A stretch of 64,000 bases of DNA. Origin: Acanthosepion esculentum (Eukaryota > Mollusca > Cephalopoda > Sepiida > Sepiidae). The notes below the pieces were generated by a model. The model had not been told where the DNA came from and ran no database searches. It worked only from the letters and a program-made list of their open reading frames with translations. Every line of letters begins with the position of its first letter. Position 1 is the first letter of the stretch. The stretch is taken from positions 146,392,758-146,456,757 of the forward strand of contig OZ038478.1 in assembly GCA_964036315.1 (NCBI GenBank), given 5' to 3'. Of this stretch, positions 20,711 through 35,310 are shown in pieces. Made by a program: the position numbers and the translations under genes.

Positions 20711-23700
20711 AACGGTTGATTTGCTGCTCACATATCCGATCCATATGGATATGAATCGGTTAGGTTGCTGCTCACATATCCGGTCCATATGAATATGAAT
20801 CGGTTAGGTTGCTGCTCACATATCCTGTCCATATGGATATGAATCGGTTAGGTTGCTGCTCACATATTCGGTCCATGTGGATATGAATCGGTTGGATTTC
20901 TGCTCACATATCCGATCCATATGGATAAGAATCGGTTAGGTTGCTCCTCACATATCCGGTCTATATGGATATGAATCGGTTAGGTTGCTGCAAACATATG
21001 TCGTCCATATGGATATGAATCGGTTAGGTGGCTGATCAAATATCCGGTCCATATGGATATGAATCGGTTTGGTGGCTGCTCACATATCCAGTCCATATGG
21101 ATTGGAATAGGTTTGGTGGCTGCTTACATAACCGGTCCATGTCGATATGAATCGGTTAGGTTGCTGCTCACATATCCGGTCCATATGGATATGAATCGGG
21201 TTGTTTGCTGCTCACATATCCGGTCCATATGGATATGAATCGGTTAGGTTGCAGTTCACATATCCGGTCCATGTGGATATGAATCGGTTAGGTTGCAGTT
21301 CACATATCCGGTCCATATGGATATGAATCGGTTAGGTTGCTGCTCACATATCCGGTCCATGTGGATATGAATCGGTTAGGTTGCAGTTCACATATCCGGT
21401 CCATATGGATATGAATCGGTTAGGTTGCTGTTCACATATCCGGTCCATATGGATATGAATCGGTTAGGTTGCTGCTCACATATCCGGTCCATATGGATAT
21501 GAATCGGTTAGGTTGCTGCTCACATGTCCTGTCCATATGGATATGAATCGGTTACGTCGCATCTCACATATCCTGTCCATATGGATATGAATCGGTTTGG
21601 TTGCTGCTCACATATCCGGTCCATATGGATATGAATCGTTTAGTTTGCTGCTCACATATCCTGTCCATATGGATAAGAATCGGTTAGGTTGCTGCTCACA
21701 TATCCGGTCCATATGGATATGAATCGGGTTGGTTGCAGCTCACATATCCGGTCCAAATGGATATGAATCGGTTAGGTTGCTGCTCACATATCCGGTCCAT
21801 ATGGATATGAATCGGGTTGGTTACTGCTCACATATCCTGTCAATATGGATATGAATCGGGTTGGTTGCTGCTCACATATCCGGTCCACATGGATATGAAT
21901 CGGTTAGGTTGCTGCTCACATATCCGGTCCACATGGATATGAATCGGTTAGGTTGCTGCTCACATATCCTGTCCATATGGATATGAATCGGTTAGGTTGC
22001 TGCTCACATGTCCTGTCCATATGGATATGAATCGGTTAGGTTGCTGCTCACATATCCGGTCCACATGGATATGAATCGGTTAGGTTGCTGCTCACATATC
22101 CGCGATATGGATATGAATCCGTTAGGTTGCTGCACACATATCCGGTCCATATGGATATGAATCGGTTAGGTTGCTTCTCACATATCCGGTCCATATGGAT
22201 ATGAATCCGTTAGGTTGCTGCACACATATCCGGTACATATGGATAGGAATCGGTTTGGTTGCTGCTCACATATCCGGTTCGTATGGATATGAATCGGTTA
22301 GGTTGCTGCTCACATATCCGGTTCGTATGGATATGAATCGGTTAGGTTGCTGCACACATATCCGGTCCATATGGATATGAATCGGTTAGGTTGCTGCTCA
22401 CATATACGGTCCATATGGATATGAATCGGGTTGGTTGCTGCTCACATATCCGGTCCATATGGATATGAATCCGTTAGGTTGCTGCTAACATATCCAGTTC
22501 GTATGGATATGAATTGGTTAGGTTGCTGCTCACATATCCGGTCCATATGGATATGAATCGGTTAGGTTGCTGCTCACATATCCGGTTCGTATGGATATGA
22601 ATCGGTTAGGTTGCTGCACACATATCCGGTCCATATGGATATGAATCGGTTAGGTTGCATCTCACATATCCGGTCCATATGGATATGAATCGGGTTGGTT
22701 GCTGCTCACATATCCGGTCCATATGGATATGAATCGGTTAGGTTGCTGCTCACATATCCGGTCCATATGGATATGAATCGGTTAGGTTGCAGCTCACATA
22801 TCCGGTCCATATCGATATGAATTGGGTTGGTTGCTGCTCACATATCCGGTCCATATGGATATGAATCGGTTAGGTTGCTGCTCACATATCCTGTCCATAT
22901 GGATATGAATCCGTTAGGTTGCTGCTCACATATCCGGTTCGTATGGATATGAATCGGTTAGGTTGCTGCTCACATATCCGGTCCACATGGATATGAATCG
23001 GTTAGGTTGCTGCTCACATATCCGGTCCATATGGATATGAATCGGTTAGGTTGCTGCTTACATATCCTGTCCATATGGATATGAATCGGTTAGGTTGCTG
23101 CTCACATATCCTGTCCATATGGATATGAATCGGGTTGGTTGCTGCTCACATATCCGGTCCATATGGATATGAATCGGTTAGGTCTCTGCACACATATCCG
23201 GTCCATATGGATATGAATCCTTTAGGTTGCTGCACACATATCCGGTTCGTATGGATATGAATCGGTTAGGTTGCTGCTCACATATCCGGTCCATATGGAT
23301 ATGAATCGGTTAGGTTGCTGCTCACATATCCGGTCCATATGTATATGAATCCGTTAGGTTGCATCTCACATATCCGGTTCGTATGGATATGAATCGGTTA
23401 GGTTGCTGCTCACATATCCGGTCAATATGGATATGAATCGTTTAGGTTGCTGCACACATATGCGGTCCATATGGATATGAATCTGTTAGGTTGCTGCTCA
23501 CATATCCGGTCCATATGGAAATGAATCGGTTAGGTTGCTGCTCACATATCCGGTCCATATGGATATGAATCCGTTAGGTTGCTGCTCACATATCCGGTCC
23601 ATATGGATATGAATCGGTTAGGTCTCTGCTCACATATCCGGTCCATATTGATATGAATCCTATAGGTTGCTGCTCATATATCCGGTTCGTATGGATATGA

Positions 23701-26700
23701 ATCGGTTAGGTTGCTGCTCACATATCCGGTCCATATGGATATGAATCGGTTAGGTTGCTGCTCACATATCCGGTTCGTATGGATATGAATCGGTTAGGTT
23801 GCTGCACACATATCCGGTCCATATGGATATGAATCGGTTAGGTTGCTGCTCACATATCCGGTCCATATGGATATGAATCGGTTAGGTTGCTGCTCACATA
23901 TCCGGTCCATATGGATATGAATCCGTTAGGTTGCTGCACACATATCCGGTCCATATGGATATGAATCGGTTAGGTTGCTGCACACATATCCGGTCCATAT
24001 GGATATGAATCCGTTAGGTAGCTGCACACATATCCGGTCCATATGGATATGAATCGGTTAGGTTGCTGCTCACATATCCGGTCCATATGGATATGAATCG
24101 GGTTGGTTGCTGCTCACATATCCGGTCCATATGCATATGAATCGGTGAGGTTGCTGCTCACATATCCGGTCCATATGGATATGAATCCGTTAGGTTGCTG
24201 CTCACATATCCGGTCCATATGGACATGAATCGGTTAGGTTTCTGCTCATATATCTGGTCCATATGGATATGAATCGGGTTGGTTGCTGCTCACATATCCG
24301 GTCCATATGGATATGAATCGGATTGGTTGCTGCTCACATATCCGGTCCAAATGGATATGAATCGTTTAGGTTGCTGCTCATATATCCGGTCCATATGGAT
24401 ATGAATCGGGTTGGTTGCTGCTCACATATCCGGTCCATATGGATATGAATCGGGTTGGTTGCTGCTCACATATCCGGTCCAAATGGATATGAATCGGTTA
24501 GGTTGCTGCTCATATATCCGGTCCACATGGATATGAATCCGTTAGGTTGCTGCACACATATCCGGTCCATATGGATATGAATCGGTTAGGTTGCTGCTCA
24601 CATATCCGGTCCATATGGATATGAATCCGTTAGGTTGCTCCTCACATCTCCTGTCCATATGGATATTAATCGGGTTGGTTGCTGCTCACATATCCGGTCC
24701 ATATGGATATGAATCGGTTAGGTTGCTGCTCACATATCCGGTCCATATGGATATGAATCGGGTTGGTTGCTGCTCACATATCCTGTCCATATGGATATGA
24801 ATCCGTTAGGTTGCTGCACACATATCCGGTCCATATGGATATGAATCGGGTTGGTTGCTGCTCACATATCCGGTCCATATGGATATGAATCCGTTAGGTT
24901 GCTGCTCACATATCCGGTCCATATGGATATGAATTCGGTTGGTTGCTGCTCACATATCCGGTCCATATGGATATGAATCGGATTGGTTGCTGCTCACATA
25001 TCCGGTCCAAATGGATATGAATCGGTTAGGTTGCTGCTCATATATCCGGTCCATATGGATATGAATCGGGTTGGTTGCTGCTCACATATCCGGTCCATAT
25101 GGATATGAATCGGGTTGGTTGCTGCTCACATATCCGGTCCAAATGGATATGAATCGGTTAGGTTGCTGCTCATATATCCGGTCCGCATGGATATGAATCC
25201 GTTAGGTTGCTGCACACATATCCGGTCCATATGGATATGAATCGGTTAGGTTGCTGCCTACATATCCTGTCCATATGGATATGAATCCGTTAGGTTGCTG
25301 CACACATATCCGGTCCATATGGATATGAATCGGTTAGGTTGCTGCTCACATATCCGGTCCATATGGATATGAATCCGTTAGGTTGCTGCTCACTTATCCG
25401 GTCCATATGGATAAGAATCGGGTTGGTTGCTGCTCTCACATCCGGTCCATATGGATATGAATCGGGTTGGTTGCTGCTCACATATCCGGTCCAAATGGAT
25501 ATGAATCGGTTAGGTTGCTGCTCATATATCCGGTCCACATGGATATGAATCCGTTAGGTTGCTGCACACATATCCGGTCCATATGGATATGAATCGGGTA
25601 GGTTGCTGCTCACATATCCGGTCCATATGGATATGAATCCGTTAGGTTGCTCCTCACATATCCTGTCCATATGGATATGAATCGGGTTGGTTGCTGCTCA
25701 CATATCCGGTCCATATGCATATGAATCGGTTAGGTTGCTGCTCACATATCCGGTCCATATGGATATGAATCCGTTAGGTTGCTGCTCACATATCCGGTCC
25801 ATATGGATATGAAACGGGTTGGTTGCTGCTCACATATCCGGTCCATATGGATATGAATCGGTTAGGTTGCTTCTTACATATCCTGTCCATATGGATATGA
25901 ATCGGTTAGGTTGCTGCTCACATATCCTGTCCATATGGATATGAATCGGGTTGGTTGCTGCTCACATATCCGGTCCAAATGGATATGAATCCGTTAGGTT
26001 GCTGCACACATATCCGGTCCACATGGATATGAATCCGTTAGGTTGCTGCACACATATCCGGTCCACATGGATATGAATCGGGTTGGTTGCTGCTCACATA
26101 TCCGGTTCGTATGGATATGAATATTTTAGGTTGCTGCTCACATATCCGGTCCATATGGACATGAATCGGTTAGGTTTCTGCTCATATATCTGGTCCATAT
26201 TGATATGAATCGGGTTGGTTGCTGCTCACATATCCGGTCCATATGGATATGAATCGGATTGGTTGCTGCTCACATATCCGGTCCAAATGGATATGAATCG
26301 GTTAGGTTGCTGCTCATATATCCGGTCCATATGGATATGAATCGGGTTGGTTGCTGCTCACATATCCGGTCCATATGGATATGAATCCGTTAGGTTGCTG
26401 CACACATATCCGGTCCATATGGATATGAATCGGTTAGGTTGCTGCTCACATATCCGGTCCATATGGATATGAATCCGTTAGGTTGCTCCTCACATATCCT
26501 GTCCATATGGATATGAATCGGGTTGGTTGCTGCTCACATATCCGGTCCATATGGATATGAATCGGTTAGGTTGCTGCTCACATATCCTGTCCATATGGAT
26601 ATGAATCGGTTAGGTTGTTGCTCACATATCCGGTCCATATGGATATGATTCGGATTGGTTGCTTCTTACATATCCTGTCCATATGGATATGAATCCGTTA

Positions 26701-29700
26701 GGTTGCTGCACACATATCCGGTCCATAGGGATATGAATCGTGTTGGTTGCTGCTCACATATCCGGTCCATATGGATATGAATCCGTTAGGTTGCTGCTCA
26801 CATATCCGGTCCATATGGATATGAATTGGGTTGGTTGCTGCTCACATATCCGGTCCATATGGATATGAATCGGATTGGTTGCTGCTCACATATCCGGTCC
26901 AAATGGATATGAATCGGTTAGGTTGCTGCTCATATATCCGGTCCATATGGATATGAATCGGGTTGGTTGCTGCTCACATATCCGGTCCATATGGATATGA
27001 ATCGGGTTGGTTGCTGCTCACATATCCGGTCCAAATGGATATGAATCGGTTAGGTTGCTGCTCATATATCCGGTCCACATGGCTATGAATCCGTTAGGTT
27101 GCTGCACACATATCCGGTCCATATGGATATGAATCGGTTCGGTTGCTGCTCACATATCCTGTCCATATGGATATGAATCCGTTAGGTTGCTGCACACATA
27201 TCCGGTCCATATGGATATGAATCGGTTAGGTTGCTGCTCACATATCCGGTCCATATGGATATGAATCCGTTAGGTTGCTCCTCACATATCCTGTCCATAT
27301 GGATATTAATCGGGTTGGTTGCTGCTCACATATCCGGTCCATATGGATATGAATCGGTTAGGTTTCTGCTCACATATCTTGTCCATATGGATATGAATCG
27401 GGTTGGTTGCTGCTCACATATCCGGTCCATATGGATATGAATCCGTTAGGTTGCTGCACACATATCCGGTCCATATGGATATGAATCGGTTAGGTTGCTG
27501 CTCACATATCCGGTCCAAATGGATATGAATCGGGTTGGTTGCTGCTCACATATCCGGTCCATATGGATATGAATCCGTTAGGTTGCTCCTCACATATCCT
27601 GTCCATATGGATATTAATCGGGTTGGTTGCTGCTCACATATCCGGTCCATATGGATATGAATCGGTTAGGTTTCTGCTCACATATCTTGTCCATATGGAT
27701 ATGAATCGGGTTGGTTGCTGCTCACATATCCGGTCCATATGGATATGAATCCGTTAGGTTGCTGCACACATATCCGGTCCATATGGATATGAATCGGTTA
27801 GGTTGCTGCTCACATATCCGGTCCAAATGGATATGAATCGGGTTGGTTGCTGCTCACATATCCGGTCCAAATGGATATGAATCGGTTAGGTTGCTGCTCA
27901 TATATCCGGTCCACATGGCTATGAGTCCGTTAGGTTGCTGCACACATATCCGGTCCATATGGATATGAATCGGTTCGGTTGCTGCTCACATATCCTGTCC
28001 ATATGGATATGAATCCGTTAGGTTGCTGCACACATATCCGGTCCATATGGATATGAATCGGTTAGGTTGCGGCTCACATATCCGGTCCATATGGATATGA
28101 ATCCGTTAGGTTGCTCCTCACATATCCTGTCCATATGGATATTAATCGGGTTGGTTGCTGCTCACATATCCGGTCCATATGGATATGAATCGGTTTGGTT
28201 TCTGCTCACATATCTTGTCCATATGGATATGAATCGGGTTGGTTGCTGCTCACATATCCGGTCCATATGGATATGAATCCGTTAGGTTGCTGCACACATA
28301 TCCGGTCCATATGGATATGAATCGGTTAGGTTGCTGCTCACATATCCGGTCCATATGGATATGAATCTGTTAGATTGCACCTCACATATCCTGTCCATAT
28401 GGATATGAATCGGGTTGGTTGCTGCTCACATATCCGGTCCATATGGATATGAATCGGTTAGGTTGCTGCTCACATATCCTGTCCATATGGATATGAATCG
28501 GTTAGGTTGCTGCTCACATATCCGGTCCATATGGATATGAATCGCGTTGGTTGCTGCTCACATATCCTGTCCATATAGATATGAATCCGTTAGGTTGCTG
28601 CACACATATCCGGTCCATATGGATATGAATCGGGTTGGTTGCGGCTCACATATCCGGTCCATATGGATATGAATCGGATTGGTTGCTGCTCACATATCCG
28701 GTCCAAATGGATATGAATCGGTTAGGTTGCTGCTCATATATCCGGTCCATATGGATATGAATCGGGTTGGTTGCTGCTCACATATCCGGTCCATATGGAT
28801 ATGAATCGGGTTGGTTGCTGCTCACATATCCGGTCCAAATGGATATGAATAGGTTAGGTTGCTGCTCATATATCCGGTCCACATGGATATGAATTCGTTA
28901 GGTTGCTGCACACATATCCGGTCCATATGGATATGAATCGGTTAGGTTGCTGCTCACATATCCGGTCCATATGGATATGAATCGGGTTGGTTGCTGCTCA
29001 CATATCCTGTCCATATGGATATGAATCCGTTAGGTTGCTGCACACATATCCGGTCCATATGGATATGAATCGGGTTTGTTGCTGCTCACATATCTTGTCC
29101 ATATGGATATGAATCCGTTAGGTTGCTGCTCACATATCCGGTCCATATGGATATGAATCGGGTTGGTTGCTGCTCACATATCCGGTCCATATGGATATGA
29201 ATCGGTTAGGTTGCTGCTCACATATCCTGTCCATATGGATATGAATCGGTTAGGTTGCTGCACACATATCTGGTCCATATGATATGAATCGGGTTGGTTG
29301 CTGCTCACATATCCGGTCCATATGGATATGAATCAGTTAGGTTGCTGCACACATATCCGGTCCATATGGATATGAATCGGTTAGGTTGCTGGTCACATAT
29401 CCTGTCCATATGGATATGAATCGGGTTGGTTGCTGCTCACATATCCGGTCCATGTGGATATGAATCGGGTTGGTTGCTGCACACATATCCGGTCCACATG
29501 GATATGAATCGGTTAGGTTGCTGCTCACATATCCGGTCCATATGGATATGAATCGATTAGGTTGCTACTCACAGATCCGGTCCATATGGATATGAATCGG
29601 TTAGGTTGCTGCTCACATATCCGTTCCATATGGATATGAATCGGGTAGGTTGCTGCTCACATATCCGGTCCATATGGATATGAATCGGTTAGGTTGCTGC

Positions 29701-32700
29701 TCACATATCCGGTCCATATGGATATGAATCGGTTAGGTTGCTGCACACAAATCCGCTCCATATGGATATGAATCGGTTAGGTTGCTGCTCACATATCCGG
29801 TCCATATGGATATGAATCGGGTTGCTTGCTGCTCACATATCCGGTCCATATGGATATGAATCGGTTAGGTTGCTGCACACAAATCCGCTCCATATGGATA
29901 TGAATCGGTTAGGTTGCTACTCACAGATCCGGTCCATATGGATATGAATCGGTTAGGTTGCTGCTCACATATCCTATCCATATGGATATGAATCCGTTAG
30001 GTTGCTGCACACATATCCGGTCCATATGGATATGAATCGGTTAGGTTGCTGCTCACATATCTGGTCCATATGGATATGAATCGGTTAGGTTGCTGCTCGC
30101 ATATACGGTCCATATGGATATGAATCGGTTAGGTTGCGGCTCACATATCCGGTCCACATGGATATGAATCGGTTAGGTTGCTGCTCACATATCCGGTCCA
30201 TATGGATATGAATCGGTTAGGTTGCTGCACACATATCTGGTCCATATGGATATGAATCGGTTAGGTTGCTGCTCACTTATCCGGTCCATATGGATATGAA
30301 TCGGGTTGGTTGCTGCTCACATATCCGGTCCATATGGATATGAATCGGGTTGGTTGCTGCTCACATATCCGGTCCAAATGGATATGAATCGGTTAGGTTG
30401 CTGCTCATATATCCGGTCCACATGGATATGAATCCGTTAGGTTGCTGCACACATATCCGGTCCATATGGATATGAATCGGTTAGGTTGCTGCTCACATAT
30501 CCGGTCCATATGGATATGAATCGGTTAGGTTGCTGCACACATATCCAGTCCATATGGATATGAATCGGTTAGGTTGCTGCTCACTTATCCGGTCCATATG
30601 GATATGAATCGGGTTGGTTGCTGCTCACATATCCGGTCCATATGGATAGGAATCTTGTTGGTTGCTGCTCACATATCCGGTCCAAATGGATATGAATCGG
30701 TTAGGTTGCTGCTCACATATCCGGTCCAAATGGATATGAATCGGTTAGGTTGCTGCTCATATATCCGGTCCACATGGATATGAATCCGTTAGGTTGCTGC
30801 ACACATATCCGGTCCTTGTGGATATGAATCGGTTAGGTTGCTGCTCACATATCCGTTCCATATGGATATGAATCGGTTAGGTTGCTGCACACATATCCAG
30901 TCCATATGGATATGAATCGGTTAGATTGCTGCTCACTTATCCGGTCCATATGGATATGAATCGGGTTGGTTGCTGCTCACATATCCGGTCCATATGGATA
31001 TGAATCTTGTTGGTTGCTGCTCACATATCCGGTCCAAATGGATATGAATCGGTTAGGTTGCTGCTCATATATCCGGTCCACATGGATATGAATCCGTTAG
31101 GTTGCTGCACACATATCCGGTCCATATGGATATGAATCGGTTAGGTTGCTGCTCACATATCCGGTCCATATGGATATGAATCGGTTAGGTTGCTGCACAC
31201 ATATCCGATCCATATGGATATGAATCGGTTAGGTTGCTGCTCACTTATCCGGTCCATATGGATATGAATCGGGTTGGTTGCTGCTCACATATCCGGTCCA
31301 TATGGATATGAATCGGGTTGGTTGCTGCTCACATATCCGGTCCAAATGGATATGAATCGGTTAGGTTGCTGCTCATATATCCGGTCCACATGGATATGAA
31401 TCCGTTAGGTTGCTGCACACATATCCGGTCCATATGGATATGAATCGGTTTGGTTGCTGCTCACATATCCGGTCCATATGGATATGAATCGGTTAGGTTG
31501 CTGCACACATATCCGGTCCATATGGATATGAATCGGTTAGGTTGCTGCTCACTTATCCGGTCCATATGGATATGAATCGGGTTGGTTGCTGCTCACATAT
31601 CCGGTCCATATGGATATGAATCGGGTTGGTTGCTGCTCACATATCCGGTCCAAATGGATATGAATCGGTTAGGTTGCTGCTCATATATCCGGTCCACATG
31701 GATATGAATCCGTTAGGTTGCTGCACACATATCCGGTCCATATGGATATGAATCGGTTAGGTTGCTGCTCACATATCCGGTCCATATGGATATGAATCGG
31801 TTAGGTTGCTGCACACATATCCGGTCCATATGGATATGAATCGGTTAGGTTGCTGCACACATATCCGGTCCATATGGATATGAATCGGTTAGGTTGCTGC
31901 TCACTTATCCGGTCCATATGGATATGAATCGGGTTGGTTGCTGCTCTCATATCCGGTCCATATGGATATGAATCGGGTTGGTTGCTGCTCACATATCCGG
32001 TCCAAATGGATATGAATCCGTTAGGTTGCTGCTCACATATCCGGTCCATATGGATATGAATCGGTTAGGTTGCTGCTCACATATCCGGTCCATATGGATA
32101 TGAATCGTTTAGGTTGCTGCACACAAATCCGCTCCATATGGATATGAATCGGTTAGGTTGCTGCTCACATATCCGGTCCATATGGATATGAATCGGGTTG
32201 CTTGCTGCTCACATATCCTGTCCATATGGATATGAATCGGGTTGGTTGCTGCTCACATATCCTGTCCATATGGATATGAATCCGTTAGGTTGCTGCACAC
32301 ATATCCGGTCCATATGGATATGAATCGGTTAGGTTGCTGCTCACATATCTGGTCCATATGGATATGAATCGGTTAGGTTGCTGCTCGCATATCCGGTCCA
32401 TATGGATATGAATCGGTTAGGTTGCGGCTCACATATCCGGTCCACATGGATATGAATCGGTTAGGTTGCTGCTCACATATCCGGTCCACATGGATATGAA
32501 TCGGTTAGGTTGCTGCACACATATCTGGTCCATATGGATATGAATCGGTTAGGTTGCTGCTCACTTATCCGGTCCATATGGATATGAATCGGGTTGGTTG
32601 CTGCTCACATATCCGGTCCATATGGATATGAATCGGGTTGGTTGCTGCTCACATATCCGGTCCAAATGGATATGAATCGGTTAGGTTGCAGCTCATATAT

Positions 32701-35199
32701 CCGGTCCACATGGATATGAATCCGTTAGGTTGCTGCACACATATCCGGTCCATATGGATATGAATCGGTTAGGTTGCTGCTCACATATCCGGTCCATATG
32801 GATATGAATCGGTTAGGTTGCTGCACACATATCCAGTCCATATGGATATGAATCGGTTAGGTTGCTGCTCACTTATCCGGTCCATATGGATATGAATCGG
32901 GTTGGTTGCTGCTCACATATCCGGTCCATATGGATATGAATCTTGTTGGTTGCTGCTCACATATCCGGTCCAAATGGATATGAATCGGTTAGGTTGCTGC
33001 TCACATATCCGGTCCAAATGGATATGAATCGGTTAGGTTGCTGCTCATATATCCGGTCCACATGGATATGAATCCGTTAGGTTGCTGCACACATATCCGG
33101 TCCTTATGGATATGAATCGGTTAGGTTGCTGCTCACATATCCGGTCCATATGGATATGAATCGGTTAGGTTGCTGCACACATATCCAGTCCATATGGATA
33201 TGAATCGGTTAGGTTGCTGCTCACTTATCCGCTTCATATGGATATGAATCGGGTTGGTTGCTGCTCACATATCCGGTCCATATGGATATGAATCTTGTTG
33301 GTTGCTGCTCACATATCCGGTCCAAATGGATATGAATCGGTTAGGTTGCTGCTCATATATCCGGTCCACATGGATATGAATCCGTTAGGTTGCTGCACAC
33401 ATATCCGGTCCATATGGATATGAATCGGTTAGGTTGCTGCTCACATATCCGGTCCATATGGATATGAATCGGTTAGGTTGCTGCACACATATCCGGTCCA
33501 TATGGATATGAATCGGTTAGGTTGCTGCTCACTTATCCGGTCCATATGGATATGAATGGGGTTGGTTGCTGCTCACATATCCGGTCCATATGGATATGAA
33601 TCGGTTTGGTTGCTGCTCACATATCCGGTCCAAATGGATATGAATCGGTTAGGTTGCTGCTCATATATCCGGTCCACATGGATATGAATCCGTTAGGTTG
33701 CTGCACACATATCCGGTCCATATGGATATGAATCGGTTAGGTTGCTGCTCACATATCCGGTCCATATGGATATGAATCGGTTAGGTTACTGCACACATAT
33801 CCGGTCCATATGGATATGAATCGGTTAGGTTGCTGCACACATATCCGGTCCATATGGATATGAATCGTTTAGGTTGCTGCTCACTTATGCGGTCCATATA
33901 GATATGAATCGGGTTGGTTGCTGCTCTCATATCCGGTCCATCTGGATATGAATCGGGTTGGTTGTTGCTCACATATCCGGTCCAAATGGATATGAATCCG
34001 TTAGGTTGCTGCTCATATATCCGGTCCACATGGATATGAAACGGTTAGGTTGCTGCTCACATATCCGGTCCAAATGGATATGAATCGGTTAGGTTGCTGC
34101 TCACATATCCGGTCCATATGGATATGAATCCGTTAGGTTGCTGCACACATATCCGGTCCATATGGATATGAATCCGTTAGGTTACTGCTTACATATCCGG
34201 TCCATGTGGATATGAATCGGTTAGGTTGCTGCTCACATATCCGGTCCATATGGATATGAATCGGGTTGGTTGCTGCTCACATATCTGGTTCGTATGGATA
34301 TGAATATTTTAGGTTGCTGCTCACATATCCTGTCCATATGGATATGAATCTGTTAGGTTGCTGCTCATACATCCGATCCATCTGGATATGAATCGGGTTG
34401 GTTGCTGCTCACATATCCGGTCCAAATGGATATGAATCCGTTAGGTTGCTGCTCATATATCCGGTCCACATGGATATGAAACGGTTAGGTTGCTGCTCAC
34501 ATATCCGGTCCAAATGGATATGAATCGGTTAGGTTGCTGCTCACATATCCGGTCCATATGGATATGAATCCGTTAGGTTGCTGCACACATATCCGGTCCA
34601 TATGGATATGAATCCGTTAGGTTACTGCTTACATATCCGGTCCATGTGGATATGAATCGGTTAGGTTGCTGCTCACATATCCGGTCCATATGGATATGAA
34701 TCGTGTTGGTTGCTGCTCACATATCTGGTTCGTATGGATATGAATATTTTAGGTTGCTGCTCACATATCCTGTCCATATGGATATGAATCTGTTAGGTTG
34801 CTGCTCATACATCCGATCCATATGGATAAGAATCGGTTAGGTTGCTGCTCACATATCCGGTCCATATGGATATGAATCGGTTAGGTTGCTGCACACATAT
34901 CCGGTCCATATGGATATGAATCCGTTAGGTTGCTGCTCACATATCCGCTCCATATGGATATGAATCCGTTAGGTTGATGCTCATATATCCGGTCCATATG
35001 GATATGAATCGGTTAGGTTGATGCTCATATATCCGGTCCATATTGATATGAATTGGTTAGGTTGCTGCTCACATACCCGGTTCGTATGTATATGAATCGG
35101 TTAGGTTTCTGTACACATATTGGTTCCATATGGATATGAATCGGTTAGTTTGTTGCTCACATACCCGGTTCATATGGATATGAATCGGTTAGGTTGCCG
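20711..35199. repeat. 44-bp satellite array, about 329 monomers
   Basis: Tandem monomers with consensus CACATATCCGGTCCATATGG + ATATGAATCGGTTAGGTTGC + TGCT. The monomer holds the 10-bp palindrome TCCATATGGA and the hyphenated dyad CATATCC...GGATATG. From 20,729 to 35,158 the phase changes by only 3 bases, explained by a 2-bp loss near 22,105 and a 1-bp loss near 29,280. Variant monomers (GGTTCGTATGG, GGTCCAAATGG, GGTCCACATGG, TGTCCATATGG; CGGGTTGG versus CGGTTAGG versus CCGTTAGG) recur in fixed order, giving higher-order units, notably 308 bp (7 monomers) and 352 bp (8). No transposon interrupts it. The many 60-82 codon open frames are by-products of the 132-bp (3-monomer) reading cycle. Confidence 0.98.
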
Positions 35200-35253
35200 C
35201 CGTGTTTCCTAACAATGACGATATGGCTGTGTGTGTATTATATGCTTGAGTGC

Positions 35254-35256
<3 letters not shown>

Positions 35257-35304
<48 letters not shown>

Positions 35305-35310
35305 TATACA
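35257..35310. repeat. (AT)n microsatellite
   Basis: AT dinucleotide run shortly after the satellite ends. Confidence 0.95.

Noticed and set aside
21053..34029. Many 60-82 codon open frames encoding YPVHMDMN- or YGPDMCAAT-type repeats
   Set aside because: They are the automatic reading of a 44-bp monomer (three monomers give 44 codons), appear on both strands, and lack any start context or conservation beyond the DNA repeat.
20711..35199. CRISPR-like array
   Set aside because: Regular 44-bp spacing, but there are no unique spacers; every base belongs to the repeat, and the context is eukaryotic.
20711..35199. CCATATGG as an SRF CArG box
   Set aside because: A CArG box needs six A/T bases between CC and GG; here there are four.
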